Shown in pieces: positions 60,487 through 64,000 of a DNA stretch of 64,000 bases. This stretch comes from Parasedimentitalea huanghaiensis (GTDB lineage: Bacteria; Pseudomonadota; Alphaproteobacteria; Rhodobacterales; Rhodobacteraceae): the NCBI RefSeq assembly GCF_009753675.1, contig NZ_WQLV01000003.1, positions 1 to 64,000 of the forward strand, read 5' to 3'. How positions within the stretch are numbered: the first letter of the stretch is position 1; each line of letters starts with the position of its first letter. The position numbers and the translations under genes were made by a program. The notes under the pieces are model-generated. The model was not told where the DNA came from and did no database searches. It was given only the letters and a program-made list of their open reading frames with translations.

Positions 60487-63400
60487 GCCGCACCTTCTAG
60501 GTCTGCCATGATGGAATTGCGGCGGGTGCTCCAGAGGCCGGCATCAAACAGCGCACGGAAGCGGTCGCGCATGGCTTGCAGGGCCTGCGGGTTTTCAGCC
60601 TCCAGGAACTCGACCAGATCCTCGCGGCCCAGGGTGGCCTCGAAATAGAGATCAAACAGATGCGGCTGCACCACCTGCGCCAGATGGGCAAAGGCGGCCA
60701 TGTGGTCGAGGGTGGCGGCGATCTCAGCCCCGCCACGGAACCCATGCCCCATCATCGAGGTGGCCCAGTCGGGGTTGGCGGCACGGGCGCGGGTGACGCG
60801 GGCGATTTCCTCGCCAAGGGATCGCGCCTTGGGCTGATCCGGGCGGGTGGCGTCCATGTGGTAGAGCGCGGGTGTAGGCTGGCCGACGCGGGCCATGGCG
60901 GCGGCAAAGCCCGCCTCGTGCGCTGCATAGTCCGAGGCCACCAAGAGATCGGTTTCGGGCAGGTCCTGCAGGTGGACAAAGCTGTCGGCAGTTTGAAGGC
61001 GGGTTTCCAGTGCTTCGCGGGCCGGCGCAATCTCGCCCTTGGCGTCAATGGCGTGGGAGGAGGCGTTGAGCCAGGCCTCGCCTGCGGCTTCGCGGGCGCT
61101 GTCGGTGTAGGTTTCCAGATGCGCGCCCATGTTGAGGCCATACTGCCCCGGCTTGGGGCCGAAGACGCGGGGGGTTTGGTCCAGATATGGGTTATCACTG
61201 GCGGCCTCTTCGCGGGTGGCCAGCGTTGCGGCGGCGGCTTCGAACATTTGCGCGAGGCCGGGGAAGACATCGCGGAACAGGCCAGAGACTCGCAGGGTGA
61301 CATCAATGCGGGGGCGGCCAAGCAGGGCCAGCGGGATCACGTCGAATCCTGACACACGCTCGGAGTTATCATCCCACTTGGGGGCCAGACCCGCGAGATG
61401 CAGAGCCATGGCAAATTCCTCGCCTGCGGTGCGCATGGTGGCCGAGCCCCAGAGGTCGATCACCAGCCCGCGCGGCCAGTCGCCGTGGTCTTGCAGGTGG
61501 CGGCGCAGCAGTTCTTCCGCCAGTTTGACACCTTGGGCCTGCGCCGCCCGTGAGGGCACCGCGCGTGGGTCGGTGGTAAAGAGGTTGCGTCCGGTGGGCA
61601 GCACATCCGTGCGGCCCCGGAAGGGAGAGCCGGAGGGGCCGGGATCCACTAGATGGCCATTCAGCGCCGCGAGCAGACCGGTTTTCTCGGCCTCGCCGCA
61701 GTCGCCGGTGCCAAAGATATGCAGGCCTTCGCCGTATTGGCTTTCCTTGATGTCGCAGACAAAGGCGTCGATGCGGGTCAGGGCTTCGGCGGCGGAGCTG
61801 TCGTCGTTCAGGCCGAGATCAGCTTCGACGCCGGTGGCCTGTGCCTCAGCCCGGATATCGGTGATCAGACGGTCGCGGCGGGCGGGGTCCAGGCCTTCGG
61901 CGGTGGAGTATTCATCGAGCAGGCTTTCGAGACGTCCCATGCCTTGGGGCAGGGAGGTCTGGGCTAGCGGTGGCGGCAGGTGGCCGAGGGTCACCGCGCC
62001 GATGCGGCGTTTGGCCTGGGCGGCCTCGCCGGGGTCGTTGACGATGAAGGGGTAGATGACGGGCAGGGTTCCGGTCAGCGCCTCGGGCCAGCAGGCACTG
62101 GACAGCGCGACGGATTTACCGGGCAGCCATTCCAGGGTGCCGTGGGCGCCGATGTGGACCAGCGCATCCACCTGTGACTGTAGCCATAGGTAAAAGGCGA
62201 CGTAGGCGTGACGGGGAGTGCGCTCGACGTCGTGGTAGTCATCAACGCGGCTGGCGACATCGCCGCGCTCGGGTTGCAGGGCGATCAGGGACTTGCCCGA
62301 TTGTAGGGCTTTGAATTGGAAAGCTTCGTCGACGAAATCGAGGTCGGACTGTGGGTCGCCCCAGGCTTGAGACAGGTCGTCTTGTAGGGATTGCGGTAGA
62401 CGGGTTAGGGCGGCCAGATAGTCGGAGAGCGGGAAGCTCAACGTTTCGGTCATCAGGCGCGGGGCGAGATTGCCTGTTCCGCTTTCCTGTCCGGGGCACT
62501 TGTGGCCCGGAGCTGCGCCTGCCTGCCCCCCGGCAGGCTTTTCTCCTTTTGTTGGGGCAACGTCATGCCCCTGTTCATGCAGCGAGGTCAGGATGTTCTC
62601 GGCCGAGGCCAAGGCATCCAATCCCACCGCATGGGCCAGTTGATAGTCTTTGCCGGGGTAGGTGGACAGGATCAGCGCCAGCTGCTTGTCCGCGTTGGGC
62701 TTGTTCGACAGCTGGTGCCAGCCCACAACACGGTCGACCACGGCGCGGATGCGGTCAATATCGGCTTGGTGGGCAAAGCGGGAGTATTGCAGGTCGGGGT
62801 CTTTGCGGCCCGGTGATTTAAAACTGACCACCCCGGAAAATATGCGGCCATCAACCTCGGGCAGGACCACATGCATGGCAAGGTCAGCGGGCGAGAGGCC
62901 GCGGGTGGCACTGTCCCAGTCCTTGCGCCGGGCGGTGGACAGGGCAACCTGATAGACCGGACAGCCAGTGATGTTGAGCGGTGAGGCCTTGCCGTCGCTG
63001 CCGATAGCGGAAAATGCGGTGGCGTTTATGATGGCCGATGGGGTCAGTTGAGGCAGATCTTCGCGCAGCCATTTGGCGGTGGCGGGGGCCTTGAGGCTGG
63101 CGGCGAAGACACCGTAGGCGGCAAAGCCTCGGCTGCGCAGCTCGGCAATCAGGGCATCAATTGGGGCGGTGTCAGCGGCTGTGAGGTATGAGCGGTAAAA
63201 GCTGACCAGAAACAGCGGTTTGTCGTCTTGGGGGAGCGACGACACCACGCCTTGGCCCGGGTCGTAGAAGCCGTGTTCGGGGGTGGATTTCAGGCCGAGA
63301 ACCGGGCTGGCATAGAGACCAGCGGCAAGGGAGAGCTGTGCGAGGGCGGCCTGGGCGGCGACGGCTCCGCCAGCGTCGCACAAGTGTTGCAAGCGGCGCA

Positions 63401-63803
63401 GGGTGGACACCGGTAGGGTCGACAGCTCGTCCAGGCGCGAGTCTTCGCGGCCATCGGCGGGGAGGATCGCCAGGGCGATGCCGTTGCGGCGGGCCAGGTC
63501 CTGTAGGGTTGCCAGGCCATAGGACCAGTAGCTTTCGCCGCCGATTAAACGGACTAGGATGCCCTTGACGCCCTCGAGTGTTTGTTCGGCGTAGGTGTCG
63601 ACCGACAGCGGGTGTTTCAGGGCGACCAGATTGGCCAGACGCAGCGAGGGCAAAGAGCCATCAGCCCGGTGCCAGCCTGCCGCAAAGGCGCCAAGGTCGC
63701 TGTCGGAGAAGGACAGCACCACCAGATCAGCCGGGGTTTGGCCCAGATCCTGTGGGGTCTCACTTTCTTCGAGACCGTGGCTTTCGCGGAAGACGACGTG
63801 CAT
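60483..63803 (-). CDS. cobN: Cobaltochelatase subunit CobN
   Basis: This 1106-residue large subunit of the aerobic cobaltochelatase puts cobalt into hydrogenobyrinic acid a,c-diamide with CobS and CobT, which are not in this window. Recognisable stretches are GAHGTLEWLPGKSVALS, RKDWDSATRGLSPADLAMHV, and the C-terminal GHGFRGGAEIAATLDHM. Near residues 418-440 a glycine/alanine-rich segment (AGGQAGAAPGHKCPG) breaks the conserved flow and is encoded by a palindromic stretch. The repeat element and cobW lie upstream. Confidence 0.93.
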   Translation of the reverse strand: MHVVFRESHGLEESETPQDLGQTPADLVVLSFSDSDLGAFAAGWHRADGSLPSLRLANLVALKHPLSVDTYAEQTLEGVKGILVRLIGGESYWSYGLATLQDLARRNGIALAILPADGREDSRLDELSTLPVSTLRRLQHLCDAGGAVAAQAALAQLSLAAGLYASPVLGLKSTPEHGFYDPGQGVVSSLPQDDKPLFLVSFYRSYLTAADTAPIDALIAELRSRGFAAYGVFAASLKAPATAKWLREDLPQLTPSAIINATAFSAIGSDGKASPLNITGCPVYQVALSTARRKDWDSATRGLSPADLAMHVVLPEVDGRIFSGVVSFKSPGRKDPDLQYSRFAHQADIDRIRAVVDRVVGWHQLSNKPNADKQLALILSTYPGKDYQLAHAVGLDALASAENILTSLHEQGHDVAPTKGEKPAGGQAGAAPGHKCPGQESGTGNLAPRLMTETLSFPLSDYLAALTRLPQSLQDDLSQAWGDPQSDLDFVDEAFQFKALQSGKSLIALQPERGDVASRVDDYHDVERTPRHAYVAFYLWLQSQVDALVHIGAHGTLEWLPGKSVALSSACWPEALTGTLPVIYPFIVNDPGEAAQAKRRIGAVTLGHLPPPLAQTSLPQGMGRLESLLDEYSTAEGLDPARRDRLITDIRAEAQATGVEADLGLNDDSSAAEALTRIDAFVCDIKESQYGEGLHIFGTGDCGEAEKTGLLAALNGHLVDPGPSGSPFRGRTDVLPTGRNLFTTDPRAVPSRAAQAQGVKLAEELLRRHLQDHGDWPRGLVIDLWGSATMRTAGEEFAMALHLAGLAPKWDDNSERVSGFDVIPLALLGRPRIDVTLRVSGLFRDVFPGLAQMFEAAAATLATREEAASDNPYLDQTPRVFGPKPGQYGLNMGAHLETYTDSAREAAGEAWLNASSHAIDAKGEIAPAREALETRLQTADSFVHLQDLPETDLLVASDYAAHEAGFAAAMARVGQPTPALYHMDATRPDQPKARSLGEEIARVTRARAANPDWATSMMGHGFRGGAEIAATLDHMAAFAHLAQVVQPHLFDLYFEATLGREDLVEFLEAENPQALQAMRDRFRALFDAGLWSTRRNSIMADLEGAA
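62486..62545 (-). repeat. Palindromic, GC-rich in-frame insert-like segment in cobN
   Basis: Within cobN, GCCTGCC and GGCAGGC form a perfect 7-bp stem around CCCC (62521-62538), with further CCGGG/CCCGG pairing beside it. The encoded residues are low-complexity and unlike their surroundings. The outline (GCGCCTG..., CCCCCC, mirrored arm) recalls the intergenic repeat family, but sequence identity is limited. Confidence 0.45.
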
Positions 63804-63832
63804 GTTGGTTTAAACCTTTGTGACTTGTTTGC

Positions 63833-63906
63833 TCGGCCGATAGGCCGGGCGCGCCTGACCTTCCCCCCGGGAAGGCGCTTTGCACCTCCCTAAGGTCAGG
63901 CGCGCC
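63833..63906 (+). repeat. Palindromic repeat, copy 5 of 5
   Basis: First hairpin CGGCC-GATA-GGCCG; second arms GCGCCTGACCTT and AAGGTCAGGCGC around CCCCCCGGG, GAAGGCGCTTTGCACC. It lies between cobW and cobN and is oriented against their direction of transcription. Confidence 0.9.
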
Positions 63907-63925
63907 CTATCTATCTTTGGCAACA

Positions 63926-64000
63926 TCAAGCCCCTAGTGCGGCGTGGATGGCGGCGGAGTCGATGTTGTCGTGCTCGGCAATCACCACCAACTGGGTACG
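63926..64000 (-). CDS. cobW: C-terminal end of CobW (partial)
   Basis: The last 24 residues (starting RTQLVVIAEHDNID and ending AALGA) match the C-terminus of CobW, a G3E-family GTPase linked to cobalt delivery. The rest lies beyond the window edge. It is directly upstream of cobN, separated by the repeat, as in other Rhodobacterales cob operons. Confidence 0.8.
   Translation of the reverse strand, partial: RTQLVVIAEHDNIDSAAIHAALGA

Noticed and set aside
27181-63906. The five repeats as a CRISPR array
   Set aside because: Copies are kilobases apart and self-complementary beyond CRISPR repeat size, and no cas gene is present.
1-64000. tRNA, rRNA, prophage or insertion-sequence genes
   Set aside because: No cloverleaf with a T-loop signature, no rRNA core sequence and no transposase, integrase or phage protein was found while reading both strands.

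Overview
The window looks like a chromosomal segment of a marine Rhodobacterales (Roseobacter-group) alphaproteobacterium. The inference rests on gene content: the aerobic (cobG/cobN) cobalamin pathway, a CbtAB cobalt transporter under a B12 riboswitch, an aminoethylphosphonate locus, a non-pyrrolysine MttB homologue beside a dimethylglycine-dehydrogenase-like protein, and a BMP-type transporter with a cytosine-deaminase-like enzyme. No rRNA, tRNA, CRISPR array, transposase or prophage gene was seen.

Layout. (1) 0-6 kb: methylated-amine metabolism. A minus-strand group (DMGDH-like flavoprotein, GFA protein, LysE exporter, XRE-cupin regulator) diverges from an mttB-like gene. Two equal inverted repeats lie in the shared control region. 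(2) 6.4-9.4 kb: a CHASE/PAS hybrid sensor kinase. (3) 9.6-26 kb: a complete complex I operon in the order H-I-CBS-J-K-MrpD-like-small membrane protein-MrpD/NuoL-like-M-N-A-B-C-D-E-F-G. This is the usual A-to-N order cut between N and A, with canonical nuoL replaced by two antiporter-like subunits. NuoG carries the N7 cluster motif. (4) 26-32.3 kb: a BMP-family ABC transporter and a CodA-like deaminase. (5) 32.3-33.9 kb: an inositol-monophosphatase-family gene and a DeoR regulator. (6) 34.3-45.9 kb: 2-aminoethylphosphonate uptake (aepXVW), a LysR regulator, phnW-phnA-phnY, pbfA and an EamA transporter. Aminoethylphosphonate is imported, transaminated to phosphonoacetaldehyde, oxidised to phosphonoacetate and hydrolysed to acetate and phosphate. 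PbfA would feed hydroxylated aminoethylphosphonate into the same intermediate. Two near-identical 19-bp palindromes, before aepX and between lysR and phnW, suggest one regulon. (7) 46-49 kb: single enzymes (FAH family, MBL fold, GFA, cupin). (8) 49-64 kb: aerobic cobalamin synthesis and cobalt uptake on the minus strand (cobW end, cobN, G, H, I, J, L, E, M, B, A, DUF1636, riboswitch, cbtB, cbtA, His-rich protein, cobF). cobK lies inverted inside this run, with start and stop codons overlapping both neighbours.

A quasi-palindromic repeat family of about 75-110 bp occurs five times, always at gene borders inside or beside operons (27.2, 30.9, 49.9, 51.7 and 63.9 kb). The most system-like novelties are the permuted complex I operon with four antiporter-type subunits plus a CBS protein and a small membrane protein, the shared phosphonate operator, and the interspersed repeat family.
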